Assembly (NCBI GenBank): GCA_003427395.1
Contig: BFEA01000182.1
Location: 1,952,277-1,992,926, forward strand
DNA: 40,650 bases
Origin: Chara braunii
Lineage: Eukaryota > Streptophyta > Charophyceae > Charales > Characeae
Direction of reading: 5' to 3'
The notes beneath the pieces were generated by a model, which saw only the letters and a program-made list of their open reading frames with translations, ran no database searches and was not told where the DNA came from. Shown one piece after another: positions 11,769 to 20,760 of this stretch (position 1 is its first letter; each line of letters begins with the position of its first letter). The position numbers were made by a program, and so were the translations under genes.

Positions 11769-12218
11769 CTAGGCATTGTTTCTAAGTTGAATGGCCCAGG
11801 GCAATATTTGTTTGGTTGTTTTTTGAGGGACTGAACATTGTTTTTAAGCTAAGCGGTCTGGTTGTGTTTACTTCTAAGGGCTTGCCTAATTGATATTTGA
11901 GACCAAGCATTGTTTTTAAGCTAAATGGTTTGGTCTGTCCGTTTCTTTTGGGGTTTCTGACTGAGGTTGGGTTGAAAGGCCCAACTTTATGCTTTGAGTG
12001 GTTTAAGATGGGCTGAACATTGTTTTTAAGCTAAATGGTTCAGTTTCTTGTTTATTTTGAGGAACGATTTGGGTGAAAGGCTAAGCATTGTTCTTAAGCT
12101 TAAATGGTTTAGCCTGAAACCACTCACAGAAGTAAAATGAGTATAAATTGGAAGTGTTTTTACTTATATTTGCATGTGAACTGGGAGTTGGGCATTGTTT
12201 TCAAGTTGAATGACCCAG
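11769..12218 (+). repeat. Array of six covarying hairpins with conserved loop
   Basis: The copies are at 11769-11799, 11831-11861, 11900-11936, 12013-12043, 12079-12114 and 12188-12218. Each has the core CATTGTTTYTAAGYTRAATG. Outside the core the arms differ between copies but stay complementary within each copy: AGACCAAGC with GTTTGGTCT, CTGAAC with GTTCAG, GGCTAAGC with GTTTAGCC, TTGGG with CCCAG, and CTAGGC with GCCCAG (one mismatch). The second copy is weaker (CTGAAC with GTCTGG). The fold is a variable outer stem, a C-G pair, a one-base bulge on the 3' side, ATT/AAT, and a roughly 12-nt loop. Spacing is 62-113 bp. Confidence 0.8.
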
Positions 12219-12440
12219 TGTTAAACCACCAGACCAGTACCTCCCCGTTGGTTTTTACAACTCGCGGCCGTTAACGCGCCGCGACTTTCGAGGGTCGGGC
12301 GAACGAATGCCCGGTCGTTGATATTTCAAAAAACGAAAAAAAGCAAAAGAGAAATAACAGAAAAAAAAAAGATTTGAAAAAAAACAAAAAAGCAAAAGAA
12401 AAGTGCACCGTGCGCGGGGTGGGGGTAAGACTTACAAACG

Positions 12441-12502
<62 letters not shown>

Positions 12503-12535
12503 AGAATCCCCTTGTTCTCAAAACAAAATACTGCA

Positions 12536-12616
12536 CGTTTCATTTTGAAAACAACGGGAATGAATCTTCCCGCGTACAGAGGGAAGATTCATTCCCGTTG
12601 TTTTCAAAATGAAACG
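12536..12616. repeat. Perfect 36-bp-arm hairpin (HP1)
   Basis: Bases 12536-12571 are the exact reverse complement of 12581-12616, with a 9-base loop (GCGTACAGA). The upstream bases 12502-12535 are a partial copy of a related arm, which is found in opposite orientation at 12906-12940. Confidence 0.95.
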
Positions 12617-12617
12617 C

Positions 12618-12656
<39 letters not shown>

Positions 12657-12742
12657 NNNNNNNNNNNNNNNNNNNNNNNNNNNNNNNNNNNNNNNNNNNN
12701 NNNNNNNNNNNNNNNNNNNNNNNNNNNNNNNNNNNNNNNNNN
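12657..12742. other. Assembly gap of 86 N
   Basis: The gap falls between a (GA)n tract and the CT-rich side of an inverted duplication, as expected where a large palindrome defeats assembly. Confidence 1.
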
Positions 12743-12762
12743 CGAACGCGCCGGGACTCCCC

Positions 12763-12824
<62 letters not shown>

Positions 12825-12826
<2 letters not shown>

Positions 12827-12978
12827 GCGTTTCATTTTGAAAACAGCGGGAATGAATTTTCCCTTTGTCCGCGGGAAGATTCATTCCTGTTGTTTTCAAA
12901 ACGAAACGCGCAGTATTTTGTTTTGAAAACAAGGGGAATGAATCTTCCCGCGGGGAGCGGGAAGATTCATTCCCGTTG
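12825..12978. repeat. Second and third long hairpins (HP2, HP3)
   Basis: HP2 has arms 12825-12863 and 12873-12911, about 39 bp with a few mismatches. HP3 starts at 12920 (GTTTTGAAAACAAGG...) and its 3' arm stops at 12978, where a (CT)n tract replaces the end. HP1 with its upstream partial unit is the reverse-complement arrangement of HP2 plus HP3. Confidence 0.85.
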
Positions 12979-13006
12979 CTCTCTCTCTCTCTCTCTCTCT
13001 CTCTCT

Positions 13007-13087
13007 GCGCGTGTCGTTTTGAAAACAACGGGAATGAATCTTCCTACGGACAGAGGGAAGATTCATTCCAGCTGTTTTCAAAATGAA

Positions 13088-13091
<4 letters not shown>
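13007..13091. repeat. Fourth long hairpin (HP4)
   Basis: Arms 13007-13044 and 13056-13091 are complementary with several mismatches. The loop contains TACGGACAGAG. It is directly flanked by (CT)n on the left and (CA)n on the right. Confidence 0.85.
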
Positions 13092-13148
<57 letters not shown>

Positions 13149-13468
13149 CCCGACTCGTTCGCCGGGTAGTAGCGCTGCAAATGCGCCGTCTCTCTCTCTC
13201 TCTCTCTGGGCGCGTTCGTCAACAGAACCGACATTGGCTTTTGTTTTTTTCTTAAATCAAGTAATTCTAGTGTTTTTATTTTTTCTTTTTTTTCCCTTAG
13301 TTTTAGTTTTTTTTTCCCAACTATCGGTAGGTGTAGGCTCGGCCAGGATCAGGCAACCGGTAGCGGGAGGGTTGGGCCTTAACAACCGGAGGGTACAGGT
13401 GGTTTAAGCCAATATGACTAAGAAGAGAAGTAAAGGGAACAAGTATAATTGGAAGTACTTTGGACAAG

Positions 13469-13702
13469 CTGAGCATTGTTTTTAAGCTAAATGGCTCAGT
13501 CCTCTGTCCATATTTCTTTTCTTCTGAGAATCAGTCGGAGAATTATTAAACTTTGGATACTAAGCAGTTTAGGGCGGCTAGACATTGTTTCTAAGCGGAA
13601 TGGTCTAGTCATACGACCAAAGAAGAAAACAATAGTTGTGCAACCTATTCGTATATAATTCTAAGGCATGCTAGACATTGTTTCTAAGCTGAATGGTCTA
13701 GC
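13469..13702 (+). repeat. Three further covarying hairpins of the same family
   Basis: The copies are at 13469-13499 (CTGAGC with GCTCAG), 13576-13610 (GGCTAGAC with GTCTAGTC, one G-T wobble) and 13670-13702 (GCTAGAC with GTCTAGC). The loop core matches the array at 11769-12218. The microsatellite/hairpin complex at 12446-13207 separates the two groups, so that complex may have expanded or inserted within one array. Confidence 0.8.
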
Positions 13703-13946
13703 ACCATGTCGTATGTGGTTTGGACTTGGGATTTGGTGAGAGTACTTGCGATTGTGGTTTGGACTTGCATGTGGCTGAGTGAGAGCTTTACTGAGTCTAA
13801 GTTTTAGTTTGATAGCTAGTTACTTTAGTTGCTCGCCACGTGCTAGAGCTATAGGAGTTAGTTCAATTCCTGCATTTTATGACTTAACTTTATTTTACTT
13901 AGGTCAATTCTCCATTTTTCTGGGATAATTTATTAGACTTGGTTTT

Positions 13947-14545
13947 ATATAAATTTTGGAAAGCTACGTTCTCTACGGGAAGCGTTGTCAAAATTTCTAC
14001 AAAACCAAGTTAAATTTTGGTCCTTCAAAGTTCAACTTTTGTCTAAGTCTTATATCCGTCTTAGTAAAAACATGGACAACCATTTTTTCTAGGGAATGTG
14101 TTGCCTTCTTTTTTAAGGAAAGTGTTGCCCGAACTTTTACTAATTCAGGGAGTTAGACAAAATTTGACTTTGGGAAGTGAGAATCATTTATAGATATTGT
14201 ATTTAGTTTTGTATAAATTTCGGAATGACACTTCTCTAGAGGGGGTGTTGCCGAAATTTCTGCAAATCTAAGGAATTAGTTAAATTTTGTCTAGGCAGGA
14301 GCTCGTCTTATTTTCGAATTCTTATCTGACTTAGTATAAATATGAGAAGTCTACTTCTCTAAAGGAGATGCTTCCGAAATTTTTACTGATTCAGGGAGTT
14401 GGACAAAATTTGACTTCCTAGTCATTTCAACTTTCGTATCCGGGATAGTATAAATTATGAGAAGGCACTTTTCCTACGGGAAGCGTTGCCGAAATTTTAT
14501 TAGTTTAAAGAAGTTAGACCACATTTGGACAGGTGGCGATTCTGG
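13947..14545 (+). repeat. Diverged tandem repeat, five units of ~115-145 bp
   Basis: Units start with GTATAAATT-like words at about 13947, 14064, 14210, 14334 and 14448. Each is followed by a CTTCTCTA-like word, GGAAGCGTTGCCGAAATTT, and usually a TTCAGGGAGTTAGACAAAATTTGACTT-like end. Divergence between units is high. No coding frame is shared. Confidence 0.7.
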
Positions 14546-14941
14546 CGATCTACTCTGCATAGAGGAAATTCTGCCATAGGTCTACCTTTTTCTTGGGCAC
14601 TGGCTTAGAGGTAGACTTAGTTATCATGAAAATCTTGAGTGAGAACGTGATATGGGGATTTGTTCTTTATGCACTTATAAGCTTAGCTTGGGGGTTGGTC
14701 TGTCTTGTGTTACAAGTCATTCTTTGGACATTTCGATCCAGGATTGGACTAGATTCAAGTTGATCCCACGAGGATTATCTTATGTTATCATTGATAACAA
14801 GTCGGTTGTCGATTCGTCGGTTTACGACTCAACTCCAATTCACTCTCGCTAACTGAACCTAAAAGTTTTAGCCATGCGGTTTGAATTGTTTCGTTGGATT
14901 TTTACCCAGACTTTATTGAATGGCCATTTAACAAATTACGA

Positions 14942-15283
14942 CTCCAAGGCCATGAGAAGTGACTGCCACCGCCACCCACTCTCCGCAGGGTGTAGAAGAG
15001 GGTGTGGTCTTCAACCGCCTTGGCGGTTGTCTAGCGTCGAGAGATTAACCCCTCAAAGTGCGTGTCAACTGACACTTGAGTGTCGAACGCGATCCTCGAG
15101 ACCATCGAGGATTGCATGACTAAGGGTACTACATAGTACGCCATCATTGCGACTGCTTGCGTACATTTGCATGGCTAGTCGACATGAGAAGGCCCTGCGT
15201 CTGCACGGTTTTATATTAAGTCTCGCGTGTGACGTCTAATCGATTTTTTTGTTAAAAGGTTATGGGTTGGATACTGAAGGGAC
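14942..15283 (+). repeat. 342-bp direct repeat R, left copy
   Basis: It runs from CTCCAAGGCCATGAGAA to GGATACTGAAGGGAC and is nearly identical to 24375-24716. It contains a perfect hairpin (CAACCGCC/GGCGGTTG, 15010-15027) and GACACT/AGTGTC near 15070-15085. The ends are not TG...CA, so it does not look like a standard LTR. Confidence 0.9.
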
Positions 15284-15367
15284 CCCATGTAGTGTGCGGA
15301 CTTTTGGTTGAATCTTTGATGTGATTGCATGTATGTTTGTGGTTCGGACTTTGAATGTGACTACTTG

Positions 15368-15405
<38 letters not shown>

Positions 15406-15407
<2 letters not shown>

Positions 15408-15461
15408 CAGCCTCCTGATGAGTCGGTGAAACTCCGATGAAACAGTTTGTCACAGCCCCTC
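15406..15461 (+). ncRNA. Candidate hammerhead ribozyme, copy 1
   Basis: CTGATGA (15415-15421) is followed by stem II GTCGG/CCGAT (15422-15426 with 15434-15438, one G-T wobble) closed by the loop TGAAACT. Then come GAA (15439-15441) and a possible short stem III ACA/TGT with loop GTT, ending in C at 15451. That would place cleavage after 15451 (GTC). All conserved hammerhead core bases visible here are present. Stem I is weak: the bases next to the core do not pair, so activity is uncertain. The upstream GAGGG arm is missing in this copy. Confidence 0.5.
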
Positions 15462-15559
15462 GTTTGTTGTCCTCTTCTCCCTCTCTGCCTACGGTTTACC
15501 GGGCAGTTCTATTTGACGATATATATATATATATATATATTGGCTTGTGATGGGGTGAG

Positions 15560-15599
15560 GGTTCAGCCTCCTGATGAGTCGGTGAAACTCCGACGAAAC
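15560..15599 (+). ncRNA. Candidate hammerhead ribozyme, copy 2 (cut by N)
   Basis: CTGATGA is at 15571-15577, stem II GTCGG/CCGAC is fully paired, and GAAAC ends at 15599 directly before the single N. The upstream GAGGG (15557-15561) could pair with CCCTC downstream of the core. Confidence 0.5.
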
Positions 15600-15604
15600 N
15601 TGTT

Positions 15605-15665
15605 GAGGGTTCAGCCTCCTGATGAGTCGGTGAAACTCCGACGAAACAGTTTGTCACAGCCCCTC
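15605..15665 (+). ncRNA. Candidate hammerhead ribozyme, copy 3 (probable duplicate of copy 2)
   Basis: CTGATGA is at 15619-15625 and stem II GTCGG/CCGAC is perfect (15626-15630 with 15638-15642). GAA is at 15643-15645, followed by ACA-GTT-TGT and C at 15655. GAGGG (15605-15609) can pair with CCCTC (15661-15665) as a distal stem I, separated from the core by a large asymmetric internal loop. About 44 bases are identical across the N, so copies 2 and 3 may be one locus. Confidence 0.55.
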
Positions 15666-15754
15666 GTTTGTTGTCCTCTTCTCCCTCTCTGCTTACGGTT
15701 TACCGGGCAGTTCTATTTGACGATATATATATATATATATATATACGATATATA

Positions 15755-17009
15755 TGCATGGGTCCTAGGGACCATCTCACGCAGATGTGTACATGTCATG
15801 CATCAGCTTCACACGCAGTGATCAATAGTCTCAACCATAGACAAAGGTAGAGAAGAAGAGGACCAAGTCTCACAGCTTATATTATCATAAATATGATTAC
15901 AAAGTGTTTCAAAGTTCCCCTGAGTCCAGCGCTCATCAACGCAACACTCTGCTCAACTCATCAATATGCCTTCCAAGGCATCAGCGCTACCCCTGCGGAT
16001 TGTCTCCTAGTCATCAATATGGTCACAACTCATCAGCGCCAACTCTGCAGTTCACGACCAACTCAGGTAAGTGTCTCCCNCGCTACCCCTGCGGATTGTC
16101 TCCTAGTCATCAATATGGTCACAACTCATCAGCGCCAACTCTGCAGTTCACGACCAACTCAGGTAAGTGTCTCCCATAGCCAAACCTTGTATGAACACTC
16201 TTCGTCTCAATCTCTTCCTCCTACGATGCATGCACATATTGTTCTCACAAGGATCTACTCTGGATACTACTCATAGCTAAGTACTAACCCTTCTACTCTA
16301 CTTACTAACTCGCTGGGCAGCTATGGCTGCATCCCTTCCAGCACATTGTCTTCTTCTTCCCTCTTAGCGCATCTTCCTTCCTCCAGCGCTACTCCTACTG
16401 ACTAACGCACAAGTGCACCANCACTTCCACGCATTCAAGCCAAAGGAGATCTGGCGAGGAATGAGGCAGGCAGCTCCCTTTATAGTGCTGGCCACTCCTC
16501 GCTGGGTCTCAATTCGGCCTTTCCTTTGTCCCAGACCCTGCATTGCATGTGTCCCAGTAGAGTACCAATGAAGTTCAACTGCTGCTGTGGCCTCTCGGCC
16601 TGTATTTGGACTTGAAAGTCTGGATCTGGACTGACCCCTCGACTTAAGCCAGAACTGGGACCGTGCCTATTGATTTTACTTTCGGACAGGCACAACTCTC
16701 AACGAACAGACACATTTACTGCTTGAACAGACACTTTACTTTGCACGAACAGGTACACTGTCTGCACGTACAGACACACCCTTACCCGAATAGACATGAC
16801 ATACACATCTCCTGGTGAACAGGTAAGTCTTTTGACAATGCCCTTTGCCTTAGATTTAGATGTGCCTGTTGATAGAGATTTTGACTTTTGACTTGCTTTC
16901 ACGTTTCTGAGTCTTGGCGAGATACCTTTTCACAATGCTTTACTCTTACAAGGTCTGTGCTGCGTTACTTTTACAAGGCCTGAGGCCTATTTCGGGTAAA
17001 GGCCCTTTT
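15755..17009 (-). repeat. 3' LTR of element C
   Basis: The + strand starts TGCATGGGTCCTAGGG and ends GGCCCTTTT, and both ends match 22857-24086. An 88-bp segment is repeated across the single N at 16080, probably an assembly artefact. Another N lies at 16421. The 5' end in element orientation is AAAAGGGCC rather than TG. Confidence 0.85.
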
Positions 17010-17048
17010 ACTCTTGCCGGCCTAAATTTGAAGTCCTCTGAGAATCAC

Positions 17049-17552
17049 TTACCTATCAAGGATAGGAATTCCTTTCTTTGCGCTTTCGTATGCAGACACA
17101 ATACGAGGTGCAAAATCTAACAGCTCTTCTCTTGTAAACCAGCGATCTTCACTAGGATCCTGGTATGCAAACCGCACCTTATATTGTCGCTGTGGTCTGC
17201 CTCTACGTCCAATGTGGTAAGTACTTTCTGCAAGAATTTTATCCACGTCATACTTCCCATCCATACTTGGAGGTATCGCTGATCGGCGACTTGGGAAGAG
17301 CTCATTCGTTACACAAGGTAAGAGCTTGGATGCATGGAACACTGGATATGTACGTAGATGAGGAGGAATCTCAATAACATACGAAGGACCATCCACATCA
17401 CCAATTACGTCTAGAACCTGCCAAGGTCCTCTGTAGGTGGGTAGAAGCTTCTGAGAGATGTTCTCTTCAGGAGCAAACTCTTTAGACTTCACCCAAACCA
17501 AATCTCCTACAACAATTTGAGACGGGCGTCTGTGTGTTATTTGCCTGTTCAA
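17049..17552 (-). pseudogene. Element C integrase C-terminus with GPF/Y module and chromodomain
   Basis: The frame has QIVVGDLVWVKS, LPTYRGPWQVLDVIGDV (GPF/Y-like) and PPHLRTYPVFHASKLLP. A chromodomain-like segment follows (VDKILAEST...RGRPQRQYKVRF...WFTREELLDFAPRIVSAYES). Chromodomains steer integration to modified chromatin, so this marks a chromovirus. The stop at 17049 lies about 40 bases from the LTR. Confidence 0.9.
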
Positions 17553-19041
17553 TCATTTGATACTGTGCTTCAAGTATATTTTCTTTTACCTTTTCAATGT
17601 CTTTCTGATATTGGACTGCAAATTCACTAGTCCCTACAGGAAGCTTATGCACTTGATCCGGGTTCAATTGATCAATGGGTCGGCGTGGACACCATCCCAG
17701 ATGTAACTCCATAGGAGTCTTACACGTAGATAGGTGCACAGAGTTATTATAGGCACTAGCAACCTTAGGCAGATGTTCATCCCAGTCAATCTGATCGGGA
17801 CGAATGTACATGCGCAGAGTTTGCTGCAATATCTTGTTCATCTGCTCAGTCTGGCCATTAGTCTCAGGATGTCTGCGTGATGACATAGTCAACTTAGAGC
17901 CATATACATTCATCAGTTGCTGCCATTGTTCACTTGTGAACCTGGTATCTCTGTCACTCATAATAGTTAAGGGATGTCCAAAGTCTTTCACCCAATGATT
18001 AAAGAAGTCGCGAATCACTAAATCAGTCTTCGCTTCCGAAGGCAAAGCTACAAGAACAACATACTTAGTGAATCTATCCACTATGACCATTACTTGCGTT
18101 TTCCCATTTCTGCTTTTGACTTTAGTATCCATGAAATCTATAGAAACAAAGTCTCCAGGGCCTGTAGGGATAGGCAAGGGCTTAAGTAGCCCAAGGGGTG
18201 ATTGTGTGGTGCTCTTGTTTCGTTGGCACACTTGACAACCTTGCACATACGCGATACAATCTGCCTTCATTCGAGGCCAGGTGTAGGAACGCAACAGAGT
18301 TCCGTAGGTCTTCTTCCACCCAAAATGGCCTTCTTTATCATGGCATTCCCCCAAGATCATACTTTTGACCTCTTCATTATTGGGTATACATAGCCTATCA
18401 TTTACATCAGTACGTTCAAACAATAGACCCTGAGTTACTTTATAATCGGGAAACTCTGCTGGCTTTTCTTGCACTAGCTTAATCATGACTCCATAAACAG
18501 GATCAGAGGGATACGCATTTCTAATCTTTTCTTTTAGGTCTGCACCTACATCTAGATAAGTCACAATAGCACCGAAAAAGTATGATCTACGACTTAGTGC
18601 ATCAGCAACAACGTTATACTTACCCTTTACTGGCTTCAACTCAAAGTCAAACATATCAATCTCTGCAGCCCACCTTGTTGACTTAGGTATCATTCGAGCT
18701 TGCGTTTTGAGCCAGCGAAGTGTTTCATGGTCAGAGTATACTTTAAAATGCCTTATTAGAAGGTAGTGTCGCCAATGATTGAGAGCCTCACGCAGAGCAT
18801 ACAACTCTCGTTCATACGTTGAAGCGGCCACCTTCTTGTTAGGTACGCGGCAAGACATAAACTCCATAGGCCTATATCCATGCCCATCATCTTGCTGGAG
18901 TACAACACCTATACCATATTGACTAGCGTCGGTTGTGACCACGAAAGGCAAGGAAGGGTCCGCCACTTTCAAAACCGGGTAGTGATCGAACACTTTTTCA
19001 AACGCTTGAATGACATAGTGCAGTCTGAATCCCACTTCCAA
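17482..19041 (-). pseudogene. Element C RNase H and integrase
   Basis: 519 codons, the longest coding stretch in the window. RNase H: TTDASQYGIGVVLQQ, YERELYALREAL, VYSDHETLRWL and VVADALSR carry the D-E-D-D residues. Integrase: the zinc-binding HHCC module (HDKEGH...GCQVC) lies around residues 234-275. The catalytic core has SIDFMD, MSDRDTRFTS and PETNGQTE (D, D, E with the usual spacing). It integrates the cDNA into host chromatin. A one-base shift in AATAACAC near 17535 separates it from its C-terminus. The true start is upstream in RT, since the Met at 19041 is out of frame with RT. Confidence 0.95.
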
Positions 19042-19421
19042 ATTACTTCTTTCTTAAGCAATCGGCGAAGGGGAGCAGCTATTATCGTAAAGTGTCTTAC
19101 GAACTTTCGATAGTAGTTAGCTAACCCAAGGAACGACCGCAACTCAGTCAAGGTGCGGGGGTTCGGCCAATCTCTGATTGCTGCTATTTTGGCATCTTCC
19201 GGTTTGAACCCATCTCCATCAATCACATGTCCTAGGTATAGAACCTGACGCTTAGCCCATTCACACTTCTTTGGGTTTAACTTGAGTTTGGCTTCTCTCA
19301 ATTTATTTAGCACGAGTCGAAGGTGCTCAGCATGCTCCTTTTCATCTTTGCTGAAAATCAAAATATCGTCTAAGTAAATCACAGCAAATTTATCGAGCCA
19401 TTCACGAAAGAGTTCGTTCAT
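18969..19421 (-). pseudogene. Element C reverse transcriptase, catalytic palm and thumb
   Basis: 150 codons with VIYLDDILIFSKDEKEH (YLDD intact), LKLNPKKCEWAKRQVLYLGH and LRSFLGLANYYRKFVRHF, all standard Ty3/Gypsy RT blocks. A shift near 19000 passes the frame to the RNase H/integrase segment, which overlaps it. Confidence 0.9.
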
Positions 19422-19468
19422 TGTTCTTTGGAAAGTGGCAGGGGCATTTGTGAGACCAAAGGGCAGAA

Positions 19469-19832
19469 CTACGAATTCGTAATGCCCATCTTATGTTGGT
19501 CTTCCGACTCAACCTCAATCTGATGGTAGTCGGATTTTAGATCAATCTTTGAGAACACTTTGCTTCCCTGCACTCGATCCAGCAAATCGTCTATTCGCGG
19601 TAATGGTTCAACATTCTTTATGGTGATGTCATTTAATCTCCTATAATTTATACACATGCGAATGTCGCCATCCTTTTTAGGCACAAAGAGCACAGGCGCA
19701 CCATAGGGTGAGGAGCTAGGTCTTATCCAACCATTTTTCAACAACTCATCGAGCTGGGTTCACAGTTCGTCTAATTCCTGGGGCGACATACGATAGATAG
19801 GCCCCTTCGAGGGCGCGCTCCCTGGAATGATA
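19469..19832 (-). pseudogene. Element C reverse transcriptase, N-terminal half
   Basis: The 19469-19744 frame has [39 protein letters not shown] and [16 protein letters not shown] (the first catalytic Asp is in the KIDLK block). After DQHK about 20 bases are missing relative to the family (the TAFRTRY-like part), and the frame shifts; the [15 protein letters not shown] block then reads in another frame through 19440. Confidence 0.85.
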
Positions 19833-20014
19833 TCAATGCGGTGGCGGATTGCTTTTTCCACCACACCACTTGGGGCCTTCAGCCACATCTGCAAACTCTT
19901 TCAGGATCCTCTCAATCTCTTGGGACCTGACTTCTTCCTCTGTTTCTCCTTCCTTTACTGGGCGCACATACGCAACAAAGACTTGGTCATACAAGTTATG
20001 TTTCTTAACATGGC
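19833..20014 (-). pseudogene. Element C protease-RT linker
   Basis: The frame encodes ARHVKKHNLYDQVFVAYVRPVKE followed by EIERILKEFADVAEGPKW, the usual segment before RT in Ty3/Gypsy pol (ending near a DVFPEELP-like motif). The next part (RHRIDIIPGSAPSKGPIYRMSPQELDEL) is readable in another frame at 19744-19832. Confidence 0.7.
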
Positions 20015-20138
20015 GAGCGAACGTTGGGGCACTCATACAACAGTGAGCTAGGCTGCTTTCTTTTCCTGATTCATGGGAGCGAACGCTGGGGCACTCATAC
20101 AACAGTGAGCTAGGCTGCTTTCTTTTCCTGATTCATGG
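20015..20138. repeat. 62-bp tandem duplication in element C pol
   Basis: 20015-20076 and 20077-20138 differ at very few positions (for example ACGTTGG and ACGCTGG). 62 is not a multiple of three, so the duplication breaks the pol frame between protease and RT. Confidence 0.95.
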
Positions 20139-20758
20139 TAGAGGCAATTTTTTTTCGTACCTCCTTGCGGACTTGGGAGCCAACGTTCGTGTTCCCTTAA
20201 CTTTAGATCCGCATGTGCAGCAGCACCCCAATCCATTCCTAGCAACACATCAAAGGGCAAGTTATCCTCCACCAGGAAGGTCAGAGAGTGGAGAACGCGT
20301 TCCACCTTCCCCTCTGCCTCTAGCCGAAAGTATACTTGTACTCCCTCGATGTATCGATCCATGACAGTTTCACTACTATTCGCCAACGTACTTACAATGG
20401 GCTCATCTAACTTCTTAACCTTAAGCCCAAGACGCAGTTTCTGCAAACCTCTTTTACTAATATAACTGCGCGTAGACCCGCTGTCTATCATACCTCCTAC
20501 TCTAACTCGATTTATTTCTAGATCTGCAATTATTAGCTGTCCTTTCTTTTTACGTATTTCAGTCCAGGCTTGGCGACGAGCGGCCAACTCATCACCCACG
20601 CCAGCGAGGGATCCATCTAGATAGATGCATACGTTTGCCACCTCTGGACAGTGCACTAGATGGGGACTTCTTTCCTCTTCAGTTTCTGCCATTGGGGCCT
20701 TCGAATGAGAGGATTCTGATTTTTCAACATTCGAAGCCCCGGTAGAGGCAACTGGCAC
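20048..20758 (-). pseudogene. Element C aspartic protease region
   Basis: Retropepsin-like domain, 236 codons. The active-site motif MIDSGSTRSYIS (around residue 95) retains the catalytic Asp-Ser-Gly. Further on, PFDVLLGMDWG (around residue 170) matches the conserved ILGxDWL-type flap-distal motif. The frame ends early because of a 62-bp tandem duplication (20015-20138) that shifts the frame before RT. The upstream end joins gag through a -1 shift. Confidence 0.85.
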
Positions 20759-20760
20759 CT

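Larger units (their letters stand above)
12446..13207. repeat. Microsatellite-hairpin complex
   Basis: (GA)n at 12449-12500 and 12622-12656, (CT)n at 12767-12824 and 12979-13006, (CA)n at 13092-13146 and (CT)n at 13186-13207 alternate with long hairpins. The two sides of the N gap are inverted copies: GA-hairpin-GA on the left and CT-hairpins on the right. The 293-codon open frame across this region is low-complexity and not a gene. Confidence 0.9.
15405..15745 (+). repeat. Tandem hammerhead-containing units between (TA)n tracts
   Basis: Two near-identical units run from TTCAGCCTC through the hammerhead core, a CT-rich stretch and a hairpin (CTGCC, CGG/CCG, GGCAG) to CTATTTGACG, and then into (TA)n. 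The period between cores at 15415 and 15571 is 156 bp. A third core (15619) probably repeats the second across the single N at 15600. (TA)n tracts lie at 15371-15404, 15521-15540 and 15723-15746. Confidence 0.8.

Noticed and set aside
11592-11834. 80-codon frame near the first hairpin
   Set aside because: Although charged and helix-like, it runs through hairpin copy 1 and has no family that I recognise.
12374-13255. 293-codon open frame
   Set aside because: It consists of microsatellite and hairpin DNA plus N residues, giving Arg-Glu, Leu-Ser and Thr-His repeats. It has no protein domain.
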